This document shows positions 26,401 through 35,473 of a stretch of 64,000 nucleotides of DNA, one piece after another. Source of the stretch: Xanthocytophaga flava (lineage in GTDB: Bacteria > Bacteroidota > Bacteroidia > Cytophagales > 172606-1); contig NZ_JASJOR010000022.1 of NCBI RefSeq assembly GCF_030068545.1, forward strand, positions 1-64,000, read 5' to 3'. Every line of letters starts with the position of its first letter. The first letter of the stretch is position 1. The notes under the pieces were generated by a model. It ran no database searches, was not told the origin of the DNA, and was given only the letters and a program-made list of their open reading frames with translations. Position numbers and translations under genes: made by a program.

Positions 26401-27693
26401 ATGCATCTTTTCACAAAAATCAGACAGTTCCTTCAATCACGATTCTCTAAAACTTCTGTCACTCATACTTCAGAAGAAATTGATGTAGAAGAGAAGCAAA
26501 CAGAACTTTTGGAACAAGTTCTGTTAACTGCATTGCCACCCCTATCACCTGAAGAGGAAGCTTCACTTCCTGACTCTACGAAACCATTGATTCCAATAAT
26601 TTGGGAAAAGATCAGGAAAATAGGATCTAAACCACTGGCAATTCAAGCATTATGGGATGAGGAAGCATTTATCTGGCCCACAAGAGAAACGGAAGCACAC
26701 TTGTGTCTTTGGGTTGTATATTCCCACCCTACCGATTATAAAGCAGATATGGTATACTCTCTGGGCGAATCTCAGTCAGCAATCATTCCACTATTGGGTA
26801 AATACTTTGCTCAAAAATTTGACATACCCTTTTACTTTCCTTCACCGAATGAAGTAGATGATGATTGCCCGACATGGTGGGAACAAGATAAGGGCATTCA
26901 TTGTGAAGATTGCCAAAAATTGTTTATCCCATCAGATATGTCTCATCGACCTAAAGATATCTGTTATCCCTGCCATTTACGCAGAGAGATTGTACAGGAT
27001 ATTCCATCTGGTGATTCCTTTACTATTTCGTATGGTAATGAAAGCGAATTTGCCTGTGTGTATTACTCTTACTACCCTAGAGATTCTAATTTTGGACTTG
27101 ACCTGCTTACTTTTTGGGAAGAGTACTGTATGTCCCAAAATATTTTATTGAGTGATGAGTTGATGCTTATACAAGGTCTGGAATTAGAGAAACTTCACTA
27201 CTTCATGGAAAAACAAAAAGAAGAACTATTTATATTGTATCAATCAACAGAAATAGAATCTAACCTAGAAAACACTTCATCTAAACTTGATCGTTCTGTC
27301 ACTATTCATTACAAGGATCAAACCTATAAACTGTCCCCGTCCAGCACTGGCAGTATATATCCCATCAAACATAGGCTGGAACAACTTCTCTATTGGAGAG
27401 ATATAACCCAATTCTGCATCGAAGAGGAAAAAGAAATAGTTATCATTATTGCTAAAAACCTAACTTGCAGAGATAATGCTTTTTTTGAATTTATCCATTC
27501 ACAAGGTGGCCAAATCACCTATTTACAGTTACAGGAAAAATTTAACAAATTGCTATCAAAAGACGAAATTCTCAAAACATTGAATAAATTAGTGATCAGA
27601 GACTATTTGCTTCATAGTGAAAAAATCGAACTTACTCTGAAGGGTAAGCATACAGGCGGATATAGTTTCTTTCAAAATTGCAACTTTCAATGA
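26401..27693 (+). CDS. Zinc-ribbon protein of unknown function
   Basis: A 430-residue protein from the ATG at 26401 (the frame upstream to 26209 is poor in composition and starts with TTG). No signal peptide or membrane segment. A CxxC...CxxC zinc site, HCEDCQKLF and DICYPCHLRRE, lies about residues 164-195. Before it is an acidic region with LLTALPPLSPEEEASL and a possible alpha/beta fold (HLCLWVVYSHPTDYKADMVY). The C-terminal 90 residues resemble a winged-helix segment (ITYLQLQEKFNKLLSKDEIL, then NKLVIRDYLLHSEKIELTLK). I recognise no family. Its stop overlaps the next start (ATGA at 27690-27693), which implies translational coupling. Confidence 0.55.
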   Translation: MHLFTKIRQFLQSRFSKTSVTHTSEEIDVEEKQTELLEQVLLTALPPLSPEEEASLPDSTKPLIPIIWEKIRKIGSKPLAIQALWDEEAFIWPTRETEAHLCLWVVYSHPTDYKADMVYSLGESQSAIIPLLGKYFAQKFDIPFYFPSPNEVDDDCPTWWEQDKGIHCEDCQKLFIPSDMSHRPKDICYPCHLRREIVQDIPSGDSFTISYGNESEFACVYYSYYPRDSNFGLDLLTFWEEYCMSQNILLSDELMLIQGLELEKLHYFMEKQKEELFILYQSTEIESNLENTSSKLDRSVTIHYKDQTYKLSPSSTGSIYPIKHRLEQLLYWRDITQFCIEEEKEIVIIIAKNLTCRDNAFFEFIHSQGGQITYLQLQEKFNKLLSKDEILKTLNKLVIRDYLLHSEKIELTLKGKHTGGYSFFQNCNFQ

Positions 27694-28901
27694 CATATTT
27701 TAGCATTCGCAAGATAATCCCTACCCTACTCCTTTGCCTCAATAGCTTATTGGGATACGCACAATCCACTCCTGTACTTAAACCTAAAGTAGGTAGCAGC
27801 AATGACTATTCTAAAGCAGAACAAGCAGCCTGGTCAAAAGTGCTAGATCAGTATGAGAAAGTTAATTCAGGCAAGCTTGACTATAAGACAGTCTCTCAAA
27901 AAGATCAACAAATGATGGACGAACTGGATATGGGCGAGGGCCCACATACCGAAGGTGTCGGCTGTAGCTGGTACTGTGGTGGCGGTCCTTATAAACTTAC
28001 CTCCTCTTCCAGTTTAAAAGCGGATGAAAAAAACACCTATCAAGTAGAGAATATTCATGATTTTGACCTTTTTACGGCTTGGGTGCCTGATACGCAGAAA
28101 GAAGTCATTGGAGCAAAGATCCATTTCTATTTTAAGCCTTTTTCTCCCAGAGTAACTACACTTTATATCTACAATGGATATATCAAAAACAAAGATCTCT
28201 GGCAAGCCAATGCCCGTGCCAAAAAACTAAGGCTATATATTAATAATAAACCCAAAGCTATTCTGGAACTCCAGGATGTTACAAACTGTCAGACCTTTGG
28301 GATTGAACCTATTCAGTCAATAGATCATACAAAAGACCTTATCCTTACTTTGGAAGTGCTGGAAATCTACAAGGGAAGTAAGTATTCCGATCTGGCTATC
28401 AGCGAAATTAACTTTGAAGGGCTGGACGTACATTGTTTTGCAGCAGGAACACAGATTACAATGGCAGATCATTCCACACAAGCTATTGAGTCAATCAAAT
28501 CAGGTGACTATGTACTGTCATTTGATACCAATCGCAATACATTAATCTCAGCCAAAGTAACCAGACTTATTACTGCCAGACATACACGCATGACAAAAAT
28601 CGCATTCTCAGATAGAGAAATTATTGTGACAGAAGATCATCCGTTCTGGGTAGAAAACAAACAATGGGCATCTGTCAATCCGGAAAGATCAAACGATAGT
28701 TATCTGCAAAATCAGGCAGTTCAGCAACTGGCTATAGGAGACAAGATATGGTTGCCACAGGCAAACAAGTATACAACTGTTCAGGAGATGGAAATTATAG
28801 AAGAATCACAACTTAGTTATACCATTGAACTGGAAAATGGGGATAGTTTTATTGCCAATGGAATGCTGGTTAAGACAGAAATGCTCAAGCCTGTGAAATA
28901 A
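27690..28901 (+). CDS. Secreted protein: NADase-type glycan-binding domain plus Hint domain
   Basis: A 403-residue exported protein, signal peptide ending LLGYAQ (about residue 25). Residues 85-245 form a jelly-roll-like domain of the NADase-type glycan-binding kind: DFDLFTAWVPDTQKEVIGAK, then NGYIKNKDLWQANARAKKLR, and YKGSKYSDLAISEINFEG. At residue 249 a Hint (hedgehog/intein) domain begins with CFAAGTQITMADHSTQAI, followed by the block-B motif VTEDHPFW with His317, and block F YTIELENGDSFIANGMLV. The protein ends eight residues later without the terminal His-Asn of splicing inteins. Known Hint domains of this type can cleave their N-terminal peptide bond through the Cys thioester, but here no toxin follows. 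The overlap with the zinc-ribbon gene suggests a functional pair. An upstream TTG at 27678 is rejected in favour of the coupled ATG. Confidence 0.75.
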   Translation: MTYFSIRKIIPTLLLCLNSLLGYAQSTPVLKPKVGSSNDYSKAEQAAWSKVLDQYEKVNSGKLDYKTVSQKDQQMMDELDMGEGPHTEGVGCSWYCGGGPYKLTSSSSLKADEKNTYQVENIHDFDLFTAWVPDTQKEVIGAKIHFYFKPFSPRVTTLYIYNGYIKNKDLWQANARAKKLRLYINNKPKAILELQDVTNCQTFGIEPIQSIDHTKDLILTLEVLEIYKGSKYSDLAISEINFEGLDVHCFAAGTQITMADHSTQAIESIKSGDYVLSFDTNRNTLISAKVTRLITARHTRMTKIAFSDREIIVTEDHPFWVENKQWASVNPERSNDSYLQNQAVQQLAIGDKIWLPQANKYTTVQEMEIIEESQLSYTIELENGDSFIANGMLVKTEMLKPVK

Positions 28902-28937
28902 GCAGACTTGGTTATGATTAGTTTTCGGGGACAATTT

Positions 28938-29489
28938 TCAGATAGAGGAGAGAATCCTTTGAAATCCCTTCATCAACATAGGGATCAGATAGGGTTTGCG
29001 AATGATATACTTCCTATAAAATATAGAATCAATAGTCTGTCTGACATCTTCCAGGATTAGTGTATCACGTTGAAGCAGGTAGCTTCCCGAATAGCTACAT
29101 CCCCAGTCTGTTGCTTTTTGTTCCAACAGGTATGTGCCATTATTCCATAACGCAAGTGAACTACCATAGTATGTTTCAGCATACATAAAAGCTTTATCTG
29201 TGCTGAGACGCAACAGCGATAAAATCATATAACATCCACACAAAAAAACTACCATTCCAATTGGAAGTAGTTCCACTGGATCTTTTTGTTCTTTATACCG
29301 TTGAAAAGCCCCTGGAAGAATAAGGCTTACTAACAACAAACTTAGTATCCACAAAAAAATAGTTGTAAGTCCGTCTGCTATTCCTGTACATTTCTCTAGT
29401 CTAAAATTTCTCCATAAAATTATTCCACCAATTAATGCAATGATCAATGAAGAGTAAATGAGTCTGGTGTTTTTCATATAGATTTTCAT
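28938..29489 (-). CDS. Hypothetical membrane protein
   Basis: A 183-residue protein with three predicted membrane helices: LIYSSLIIALIGGIILW, TIFLWILSLLLVSLILPGAF, and LLPIGMVVFLCGCYMILSLL. The C-terminal 80 residues are soluble (YYGSSLALWNNGTYLLEQKA, then YLLQRDTLILEDVRQTIDSI), a layout of many small Bacteroidota envelope proteins. Function unknown. A second in-frame ATG at 29477 is equally plausible. It converges on the Hint-domain gene. Confidence 0.5.
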   Translation of the reverse strand: MKIYMKNTRLIYSSLIIALIGGIILWRNFRLEKCTGIADGLTTIFLWILSLLLVSLILPGAFQRYKEQKDPVELLPIGMVVFLCGCYMILSLLRLSTDKAFMYAETYYGSSLALWNNGTYLLEQKATDWGCSYSGSYLLQRDTLILEDVRQTIDSIFYRKYIIRKPYLIPMLMKGFQRILSSI

Positions 29490-29863
29490 TGAAGCGCAAT
29501 ATCATACATAGCAAGATAACTTTGTTATTGTAGCTTATTGAGGCCACTACTTCTGATAAAATATGAATCCTACACCCTAATTGTATCTATTTTTATGGTT
29601 CAATCATTTTTAACTTTTCAACAATATAAATAAAATAAGTTTTTATATAAACCTACTACAATTCACAATAAACTGTATATCAATCATTTACACAAAACCC
29701 ATTTTTAACAAGCAACTGAAAATCAACACATTATACAATTTAATATTTACTTATATGTAAAAAAATATTTTTTACAATGTGGTTACCAAATAATATCTTG
29801 GCGTACAAATGTGAAATCTGCATAAAAACTACATCTGTACCGTCTTTTGAATAATCCACTTAT
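29490..29863. other. Very AT-rich promoter region of a T9SS cargo gene
   Basis: No gene. The sequence is strongly AT-rich and must hold the divergent promoters. TATCTTGG at about 29794-29801 is close to the -7 consensus (one mismatch), but the pairing -33 box is not clear. Confidence 0.4.
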
Positions 29864-31786
29864 ATGGTAAAAAACTACTTCTTATCAGGAATTTTCCTGC
29901 TCTTTTCCTATTGTTCACTTACTGCCCAAACAGGTCCGGGTGGTGTAGGCCAGACTGGAGCCTCTGGCAATATCGGGCTCTGGCTACGGGCTGATAACAT
30001 TACGAATACTCCTACAGGAACCACCATCTCATCATGGGCTGATGCTTCCGGAAGAGGAAGTAATGCAACTCAAGCTACAACTGTCAATCGTCCTACTTAT
30101 ATTTCCAACAGTGGTATCAGCAGTAAACCTGCTGTTCGTTTTGACGGAAGTAATGATCTTATGACCATTACTTCTAGTAATATTCTGAATGGTAATACAG
30201 GTTCTAACTATGATGCTCTTACTTACTATGCAGTTGTTAGAATGTATAATTTGAATAATAATACAACAAGGGGAATTATCAGCAAGCGAGCATCAAACAC
30301 TGTCAATAGCAATTATGCATACGATTTATACCTAGAACCTAATGATTTGTTCTATGATGTAGTGAATGGAAATAATAGAGATGTTGAGAATAATTTTAAT
30401 TTGGATTATGGTAATAACGAAAGTTATATCATTGGCTTCCGTTTTGATGGCAACCAAGGAAACAACATTGTTAATAATAGAGGTGCACTCTATGATCCGT
30501 ATGACAATCCACAATATTTTAATCATAGTTTTACAACTCTCAATAATAGTACATCTCCTGTAACTATTGGTGCACTAACGGGTGATAATAATTCATATTC
30601 AAATATGGATGTGGCAGAGATTATCCAGTTTGGGCGTTCCTTAAATGAGGCAGAAAGAAATATTCTCGACAATTATCTATCATCCAAATACAATATTCCT
30701 ATAGATAATGATTATTTCTCTTATGATAACACTGGTAATAATGGTAATAATTATTATGGTAATGATGTAGCCGGTATTGGTAGATCAGGGAACGCAACAC
30801 AGACAGATGCACTTGGAACAGGTATGCTAAGAGTAACTCTCAACAACACTAATAACCTAGATAATGGAGATTATTTGTTCTGGGGACACAATGGAACTCC
30901 TCTTAATATATTAAGTTCTAATGTGCCAGCCAGTTTTTTTGGTAATGGGCAACGCCTTTCCAGATTATGGAGATTTGATGCTACAAACAATGTAGGTACT
31001 ATTACTGTTACATTTGATGTATCCAGTATACCAACTATCACTGCTACTAATTATGGGTCACTACGTCTATTAATAGATAGCGACGGAAATTTTGGTAGTC
31101 CCACAAATAATACAACTATTGTCGCTAGCCCTTCGCCTAACTTTTCCGGCAATAATAGACTTGTGTCCTTTACTGTAAATAATGTAGGCAATTATGATGG
31201 TGCTTTCTTTACATTAGCAACTAATGATGTATCTACAACCCCTCTTCCTGTTACGTTTATCAGCTTTGATGCTACTAAACAGGCAGGTAAAGTAGCACTG
31301 AAATGGTATACAGCTTCAGAAGAAAACAACAGTCACTTTACAGTTGAGAGATCACAAAATGGTCAGGATTGGGAAACAGTAACTACTGTAAATGGTGCAG
31401 GTAATAGTAATCAGGCATTGGGGTATACAGCCTATGACAACAATCCTTACCAGGGAACGTCTTACTACCGTATAAAACAAACAGATTACAATGAAGAATT
31501 CAGTTACTCACGAATCGCAACAGTAACTGTACTGGGAGTTAATTCAGAAGTTACACTATCACCTAACCCTGTCAAAGACGACATTCTGCGGCTTACCTTT
31601 GCAGAAGGAATACAGGTCAGTCAGGTTGTGATTACCAATACGTTGGGACAGGAAGTATATCGTAAAAATGTATCTCAGGTCCAGGAGTTGGAAATCAATA
31701 CACAAGGTTATCCAACGGGTGCTTATTTCGTGATCATATCAGGTAGTAACTATCATAAGACTTCAAAGATCTTAGTTGAAAGATAA
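29864..31786 (+). CDS. Secreted T9SS cargo protein with LamG-like domain
   Basis: A 640-residue exported protein. The signal peptide ends SLTAQ (residue 22). Residues 30-280 form a concanavalin/LamG-like domain that opens with GLWLRADNITNTPTGTTISS, the usual start of Bacteroidota surface proteins, plus AVRFDGSNDLMTI and LNEAERNILDNYLSSKYNIP. The middle part (about 290-460) resembles a DUF8202-like beta domain. An Ig-like segment follows (LPVTFISFDATKQAGKVALK, then FTVERSQNGQDWETV). The last 75 residues are a T9SS type A sorting domain, LSPNPVKDDILRLTF through TSKILVER. The protein should be cell-surface attached or secreted through T9SS. It is rich in Asn and Thr. Confidence 0.85.
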   Translation: MVKNYFLSGIFLLFSYCSLTAQTGPGGVGQTGASGNIGLWLRADNITNTPTGTTISSWADASGRGSNATQATTVNRPTYISNSGISSKPAVRFDGSNDLMTITSSNILNGNTGSNYDALTYYAVVRMYNLNNNTTRGIISKRASNTVNSNYAYDLYLEPNDLFYDVVNGNNRDVENNFNLDYGNNESYIIGFRFDGNQGNNIVNNRGALYDPYDNPQYFNHSFTTLNNSTSPVTIGALTGDNNSYSNMDVAEIIQFGRSLNEAERNILDNYLSSKYNIPIDNDYFSYDNTGNNGNNYYGNDVAGIGRSGNATQTDALGTGMLRVTLNNTNNLDNGDYLFWGHNGTPLNILSSNVPASFFGNGQRLSRLWRFDATNNVGTITVTFDVSSIPTITATNYGSLRLLIDSDGNFGSPTNNTTIVASPSPNFSGNNRLVSFTVNNVGNYDGAFFTLATNDVSTTPLPVTFISFDATKQAGKVALKWYTASEENNSHFTVERSQNGQDWETVTTVNGAGNSNQALGYTAYDNNPYQGTSYYRIKQTDYNEEFSYSRIATVTVLGVNSEVTLSPNPVKDDILRLTFAEGIQVSQVVITNTLGQEVYRKNVSQVQELEINTQGYPTGAYFVIISGSNYHKTSKILVER

Positions 31787-31804
31787 ACCTAATACATATG
31801 AAAC

Positions 31805-31840
31805 AAAAAAGGAGTGGTCATCTCAGATCACTCCTTTTTT
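31805..31840 (+). terminator. Terminator of the T9SS cargo gene
   Basis: A stem of 15 pairs with one G-T pair (arms 31805-31819 and 31826-31840) that ends in a run of six T. It lies 18 bases after the stop. Typical intrinsic terminator; the A-rich left arm lets it work in both directions. Confidence 0.85.
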
Positions 31841-32071
31841 GTTATTGCGCCCTCTCCTATTCTATTTGATTCAGCAGTTACATCCTCTCAAATAGCCTCC
31901 CGGAAGTATCTCCTCATTTATAAGGAGAATAAATTACTGATTACTTGGGATTGTATATCAACCCTTTAAATAAGAGATTTGTACAAGTTATTCATCTGCT
32001 ACACAGCAGATAGCACACAAAAACACAGGTGCAAAAAACTTATTTTCAAACACTACACTATAATACAACTT

Positions 32072-32839
32072 ATGAAAACTTCTTATTTTCTAGTTGCAGG
32101 GATGATGGCGTCCCTGCTGGTTCTTACCGGATGCCCGGGTACTGATGACAATCATTCAGATCCCATCACAGAAGAGAAGGGTTACGCCAAAGGGAGAATA
32201 ACTGACACAAAAGGCGCCCCGTTAGCAGGTGTAGAGGTTGTTATTGACAACACCTATTTATATGACTCTAACCTGTTGACTAATACAGGTCAGGATGGAA
32301 CCTATAACGTAAAACTTCCCAATGTTGCCAGCACCTATGTGGCGTATGCGACATTGAAGAAAACGTACAATGGTAAACAATTTGAAATGGAGCTTCATCC
32401 CGAAAATACAGATGCCTTTACACAGGAAGGTGGAGTTCGGAACTTTCAATGGCGTTTAACAGGAGAAAAGCCAAGCGGTCTGGGATATTATGGAGGTATG
32501 ATTCAAATTGAGAAAGACATAAACAGCTCTATCTATGACTCTGAAAACGTTGAATTTACTCTTACACCAGCAGGCCCTCTTATCGATGGATCTACAGGAC
32601 AAACATTGAAGTTAAAACCGGGATTACCCCGCTCAGATAATTATTCCAAATTGGTAGATGTACCTATGGGTCGTTATACTGTAACTGCAGTGTATAAGTC
32701 TGCATCTGGCGATAAACCGCTCAAGCTACGGGACAGATCTATATACAACAGTCAGTTTACCAGTTCCATGCAACTTGATTTTCAACCTGAAAGTATGTAT
32801 TGCTCCAATTGTAGCAATATTGAATATACAGAGCTGTAA
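32072..32839 (+). CDS. Lipoprotein with carboxypeptidase-regulatory-like domain
   Basis: A 255-residue lipoprotein from the ATG at 32072, which opens a lipoprotein signal with LLVLTGC (Cys at about residue 20); the longer frame from 31979 is not supported. Residues 40-115 are a carboxypeptidase regulatory-like beta-sandwich: AKGRITDTKGAPLAGVEVVI, then NTGQDGTYNVKLPN. The rest is beta-rich (GGMIQIEKDINSSIYDSENV). The C-terminus has two Cys in YCSNCSN. The role is likely surface binding. It follows the cargo gene by about 290 bases but is separated from it by the terminator. Confidence 0.6.
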   Translation: MKTSYFLVAGMMASLLVLTGCPGTDDNHSDPITEEKGYAKGRITDTKGAPLAGVEVVIDNTYLYDSNLLTNTGQDGTYNVKLPNVASTYVAYATLKKTYNGKQFEMELHPENTDAFTQEGGVRNFQWRLTGEKPSGLGYYGGMIQIEKDINSSIYDSENVEFTLTPAGPLIDGSTGQTLKLKPGLPRSDNYSKLVDVPMGRYTVTAVYKSASGDKPLKLRDRSIYNSQFTSSMQLDFQPESMYCSNCSNIEYTEL

Positions 32840-32883
32840 ACCCATAAAGATGAATCATTCCGAATTTTGGATAGGAGTAAAAC

Positions 32884-32926
32884 CCAAGCCTATATTTTTG
32901 AAAGTGTGGGCTTGGATTCATTTTTA
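32884..32926 (+). terminator. Hairpin downstream of the lipoprotein gene
   Basis: Arms CCAAGCC (32884-32890) and GGCTTGG (32909-32915) with an AT-rich loop, followed by ATTCATTTTT. The 7-bp stem and T-rich tail fit an intrinsic terminator. Confidence 0.55.
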
Positions 32927-33029
32927 AGAAATCTTTCTTGTTGAGCTGATTTATAGCCCTGATTTTTCTTCGTCTGGTGGCTTCTTCATTTCTTCCTTAC
33001 TAGTATCCAGAGTAGGTTAATATTCCAGA

Positions 33030-33250
33030 GCATTTCTCTTCTTATGGCCCTGTTACTTTTTTGCTTGCCCAAAAGAGGGGCACCAAACGAGAGTTTGGTG
33101 AGCCAGTCTGTGTGTGAGCCAAAAAAGGGCAAAAAATTCCAAAGCTTCGCCCCACAGGGCTAACGCTAGGCCCGCGGAATTTTTATCCTCACGCACCTAC
33201 GTCAACTTTCGCGATTGAAGTGAAGGCAATCCTCTTTGTAGCTTCTATAT
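33030..33250. other. GC-rich non-coding block
   Basis: A 220-base stretch richer in G and C than its surroundings. In the plus strand one frame is open from about 33044 until a stop at 33118, then continues from about 33120 as AKKGQKIPKLRPTGLTLGPR. The peptide-like run SYGPVTFLLAQKR has a form I have seen in spurious short reading frames of this phylum. It holds CCAAAC/GTTTGG arms near 33084-33101. I read it as a non-coding or eroded element, possibly a repeat copy; no function can be assigned. Confidence 0.35.
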
Positions 33251-33474
33251 TATGCTTCACTATGTATATAGTTCCAAGGTAAGATCCTTTTCCTCAAAAC
33301 TCAGGATCATTCATATTTATCTTATATTGGAAACAGTACATCCGAAAATTACGAGTACGGACACATTTACTTACTTATTTCCAAAAAAACTCAAAAACAA
33401 CCTTTCAAAACAAATACAGAGACAGAATAATGAAATAAAGTATACCTTCGCTACCCCACTTCACCACATTTCCT

Positions 33475-34848
33475 ATGAGTGTATCCAATCCATTGGGGAA
33501 AGCACCTATTAACACACTATTTTTTAAGTATTACATTCCGGCTCTTACAGGTATTCTTTCTTCAACCCTCCACCAGCTTATCAATGGTGTTATATTGGGA
33601 CAGCAGGTGGGCAAAGAAGGCTTGGCAGCAGTAGGCTTATATGGACCTGTGACCATTGTATTTATTGCTCTCACCTTGCCGATTATGACTGGCGGAGGTA
33701 TTCTGATAGGAAAAAACAGTGGGGCAACCCGTTATGACAAAGTACAACAAATCTTTGAGTTTGGTACTACCCTCGCTCTGGTTGCCGGAGGTTGTGTAGC
33801 AATACTTACACCATTCCTCACCACTACTATTGCTACCTTTCTGACAGGAGCTGAGAATACAGTACTACTGAACAATACATCTCACTATATATTCTGGCAG
33901 TTACTGGCAATGCCTTTTTTCTTTCTCCGCATGATATGGAGCAACTTCATCAGCAATGATAATGCCCCTCAGATTTCCCGTAATGCATCTCTGCTTGCAG
34001 TATCACTCAACATTGTACTAGATCTGTTTTTTATTGCGGTGCTTCACATGGGGGTAGAAGGAGCTTCTATAGCAACAGCTATTTCTATGGTCGCAGCTGT
34101 AGCCTATCAGTTCACCTATATCTGGAAACAAAAAGGACATTTCCGTTTTCATGGCTTTCGATTTACATTACAACTCACCGAATGGAGAGAGCTAGTGCAT
34201 CTGGGTACTCCTTCTTTTGCCTCTGAAATTTCCTTTTCTTCTGGTCTTTTACTGATCAGTCACTATATAGTACCTTATGGTCCATTGGCAGTATCTGCAT
34301 TTGGTCTGGTCAACTATATCAGTTTTTTATTTATCCGTTTGTTTACAGCAGCAATGATTGCCTCTCTCCCTATACTCTCATTCAATATAGGTGCCAGATT
34401 GCCTCATAGAGTATTGGAAACATTCCGGTTTTCGCTTCTTTTTACTATTATATTGGGAAATGCCATTGTGGCACTAGGTTGGATAGTACCCGACTTTTTA
34501 ATAGATATATTCTCCAGTAACTCTACTATATCATTCAAAAAAATAGCCAGTCAGGCTATTGCTCTTTATTTTCTCCTATTCTTTGCAGCTGGTCCCAACT
34601 ATATTTTATCAGCTTATCTACAGAGTATAGGAAAATCAATCATTTCTACACTTATTAATGTATTAAAGGGGGTTGTTTTTATTGCCCTGTTCATACTTTT
34701 ATTGCCAGAACATTTTGGAATGGGTTTAGAAGGCATATGGCTATCCCGTTCACTGGCAGAAATTTTAACACTTCTTCTTATAGGCTTATATACCCTATGG
34801 AATAAAGAAACTTATTATACTGAAAAAAGCATAATGATACAAGGATAA
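33475..34848 (+). CDS. MATE family efflux transporter
   Basis: A 457-residue inner-membrane protein with about twelve helices and the two-lobed MATE layout. The first lobe carries IPALTGILSSTLHQLINGVI and GLAAVGLYGPVTIVFIALTL (residues 17-70); the second begins LVHLGTPSFASEISFSSGLL near residue 240. Both halves show the repeated helix-1 and helix-2 pattern expected for the inverted lobes. The transporter exports toxic organic cations or drugs using an H+ or Na+ gradient; the substrate cannot be read. It is a single gene. Confidence 0.85.
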   Translation: MSVSNPLGKAPINTLFFKYYIPALTGILSSTLHQLINGVILGQQVGKEGLAAVGLYGPVTIVFIALTLPIMTGGGILIGKNSGATRYDKVQQIFEFGTTLALVAGGCVAILTPFLTTTIATFLTGAENTVLLNNTSHYIFWQLLAMPFFFLRMIWSNFISNDNAPQISRNASLLAVSLNIVLDLFFIAVLHMGVEGASIATAISMVAAVAYQFTYIWKQKGHFRFHGFRFTLQLTEWRELVHLGTPSFASEISFSSGLLLISHYIVPYGPLAVSAFGLVNYISFLFIRLFTAAMIASLPILSFNIGARLPHRVLETFRFSLLFTIILGNAIVALGWIVPDFLIDIFSSNSTISFKKIASQAIALYFLLFFAAGPNYILSAYLQSIGKSIISTLINVLKGVVFIALFILLLPEHFGMGLEGIWLSRSLAEILTLLLIGLYTLWNKETYYTEKSIMIQG

Positions 34849-34899
34849 TCATTAGGGTATAATCCTCAACTTCACAAGTTTATACATACCACATATTCT

Positions 34900-35442
34900 T
34901 CACCGTAATAAAGTATCTGGATTCAGATAAAACATCTTTTTCCATCCCTGTCTACTGGAATCCCATCGCCAGGGATATGGAATCAGTGTAGATACAGAAT
35001 AATGCAGATGAGGAGACTTTCCTGCTGCATTGCCAGATGTACCAACGGAACCAATAGTCTTACCCTGAACTACCCATGAGCCCCAATGCGTATAATAATC
35101 CTGTAAATGTGCATAATAATGGCAGTGCCATTGAGGTCCAAGTATAATAACAGCCCGTCCTCCTCTTCCGAAAGTCCCTTTCCAGATTACCCATCCTCCA
35201 GTCGCAGCAACAACATTTCTTCCTTGAGGTGCAAAAATATCAACACCTTTGTGTACTCCGGATTTGCCCCATGGATAATACCAGAAAGTATGGTGGTTCC
35301 AGTCTCGCTCAGAAGCTTTCTCTACAGGAATAATAAGCTTCTCAGGTATACACAAACCTATCAGAATTACAAAACAAAAAAATCCTAGTACCCATCGTTT
35401 GTAATGGGATCGGGGCTTCTTTTTAACAAAGGCAGTTTGCAT
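34900..35442 (-). CDS. M23 family metallopeptidase (membrane-anchored)
   Basis: A 180-residue protein with an N-terminal anchor at residues 17-33 (VLGFFCFVILIGLCIP). The LytM/M23 domain follows: GVHKGVDIFAPQG carries the first metal pair, His64 and Asp68 (HxxxD), then a glycine-rich AATGGWVIWKGTFGRGGRAV, and SPHLHY with His145 and His147 (HxH). All metal-binding residues are in place, so it is likely an active zinc endopeptidase that cuts peptidoglycan cross-links in the periplasm. The gene lies 31 bases downstream of the methyltransferase gene on the same strand, so the two may be co-transcribed. Confidence 0.85.
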   Translation of the reverse strand: MQTAFVKKKPRSHYKRWVLGFFCFVILIGLCIPEKLIIPVEKASERDWNHHTFWYYPWGKSGVHKGVDIFAPQGRNVVAATGGWVIWKGTFGRGGRAVIILGPQWHCHYYAHLQDYYTHWGSWVVQGKTIGSVGTSGNAAGKSPHLHYSVSTLIPYPWRWDSSRQGWKKMFYLNPDTLLR

Positions 35443-35473
35443 GAAAACAAAAATGGAAAGAACAACAGCGAAT

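Noticed and set aside
27690..28901. Polymorphic toxin with Hint-released tip
   Set aside because: The protein ends just after the Hint domain; no toxin domain and no adjacent immunity gene are present.
33252..33512. An 86-residue plus-strand frame before the MATE gene
   Set aside because: It overlaps the MATE start in another frame and has no recognisable features.
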